Source: Acidobacteriaceae bacterium (GTDB taxonomy: Bacteria > Acidobacteriota > Terriglobia > Terriglobales > Acidobacteriaceae). From it: a stretch of 64,000 bases of DNA. A program made the position numbers and the translations under genes. The DNA is taken from contig CAHJWL010000007.1 in NCBI GenBank assembly GCA_903642235.1, forward strand, positions 124,001 through 188,000, written 5' to 3'. Under the pieces are notes generated by a model. It saw only the letters and a list, made by a program, of their open reading frames with translations. It was not told where the DNA came from and did not search any database. This document shows, piece by piece, positions 63,560 to 64,000 of the stretch (positions within the stretch are counted from its first letter, which is position 1; every line of letters begins with the position of its first letter).

Positions 63560-63733
63560 CGTTCGGTGTCTCGTCTCTCTTGACTAGGGTATGTGAGGCC
63601 TGGCGGTCGCCGGCGCGAGAAGCACCCGCGCGGAAGCAGGGGAAAGATGCCGAAGTCCCTTCCCGCGACAGGCAGAGAAAACCGATCGCCCGGCGCAGAG
63701 AGGAACCAGCCCACGCCTCTATAATCAGACACG

Positions 63734-63979
63734 ATGAAGGCTCATGTCTATGTCACGTTAAAGCGCACCGTGCTCGATGCGCAGGGAAAGACGATCGCCG
63801 AGGCGCTCGGCCGCATGGCCTACAAGGGTGTAGAGGACGTCCGCCAGGGCAAATATTTTGTGCTCACACTCGCGCCTTCGCTTACCGAAGAGGAGGCGCA
63901 GGCAGAGGTCGACCGCATCGCGCGAGAGGTTCTGACGAACCCCGTCATCGAAGAGTACAGCATCCGGCTCGAGCCCTGA
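63734..63979 (+). CDS. purS: Phosphoribosylformylglycinamidine synthase subunit PurS
   Basis: 81 residues, typical of PurS. It begins MKAHVYVTLKRTVLDAQGKT and ends NPVIEEYSIRLEP; GKYFVLTL and the acidic EEEAQAEVDRIARE helix fit. PurS bridges PurL and PurQ in the fourth step of purine synthesis. purQ would be expected just beyond the window edge. Confidence 0.95.
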   Translation: MKAHVYVTLKRTVLDAQGKTIAEALGRMAYKGVEDVRQGKYFVLTLAPSLTEEEAQAEVDRIAREVLTNPVIEEYSIRLEP

Positions 63980-64000
63980 AAAGCCGTCCTCTATGCTCTA

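Noticed and set aside
62339-63583. 414-codon plus-strand frame across the permease and pyrophosphatase genes
   Set aside because: It overlaps two well-supported genes, one of them antisense, and shows no domain.

Overview
The window looks like part of an Acidobacteriota chromosome, probably class Terriglobia (Terriglobus, Granulicella or Edaphobacter-like). The best evidence is a PadR regulator overlapping an ADOP-type (acidobacterial duplicated orphan permease) gene at 57.7-60.7 kb. An Oar-like TonB-dependent receptor with an N-terminal carboxypeptidase-regulatory fold, GC-rich coding sequence, and paired DUF2339/DUF3999 genes fit the same picture. All assignments are by eye from protein motifs; no database search was run.

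Layout. 0-1.4 kb: a LytS-type histidine kinase translationally coupled to a LytTR-type response regulator cut by the window edge. 1.6-9.8 kb: a molybdenum hydroxylase block (FAD, Mo and Tat-exported [2Fe-2S] subunits of the PaoABC/YagTSR type), with a secreted GH13 alpha-glucosidase and an NTF2-like protein inserted before XdhC and MocA-like cofactor-maturation genes. 10-23.4 kb: a decayed Mu-type transposase, two paralogous secreted YncE-propeller/phosphoesterase proteins, an OmpR-type two-component system, a 1030-residue TonB-dependent receptor and a PEP-CTERM protein. 23.4-61.3 kb: a long accessory region with alpha/beta hydrolases, two GntR-ABC operons, an SDR/AraC pair, a TonB-dependent siderophore receptor with a PepSY protein, a DUF3500-DUF3500-HupE operon, three site-specific recombinases, a DUF2339/DUF3999 pair, a complete insertion sequence with a passenger gene, a ligase pseudogene and the PadR/ADOP pair. 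61.4-64 kb: ordinary backbone again, with tRNA-Ser(GCU), an APC permease, inorganic pyrophosphatase and PurS.

Two things stand out in the accessory region. First, an imperfect dyad ending in a shared core (consensus about CTTCCCACAACGGCGTTT) occurs at eight places. In three cases two successive copies enclose exactly one gene, with regular spacing: the dyad starts 60-78 bp after a stop codon and the next start codon lies 46-61 bp after GCGTTT. This resembles integron gene cassettes, but the core does not match canonical attC, and an intact tyrosine integrase lies nearby. Second, the region is full of broken but otherwise well-preserved genes: three carry a single in-frame TAG in place of a conserved sense codon and at least seven carry frameshifts. 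All four copies of one secreted alpha/beta-hydrolase family are disrupted. The insertion sequence at 52.1-54.1 kb has matching termini and a 5-bp target duplication, so its boundaries can be set to the base.
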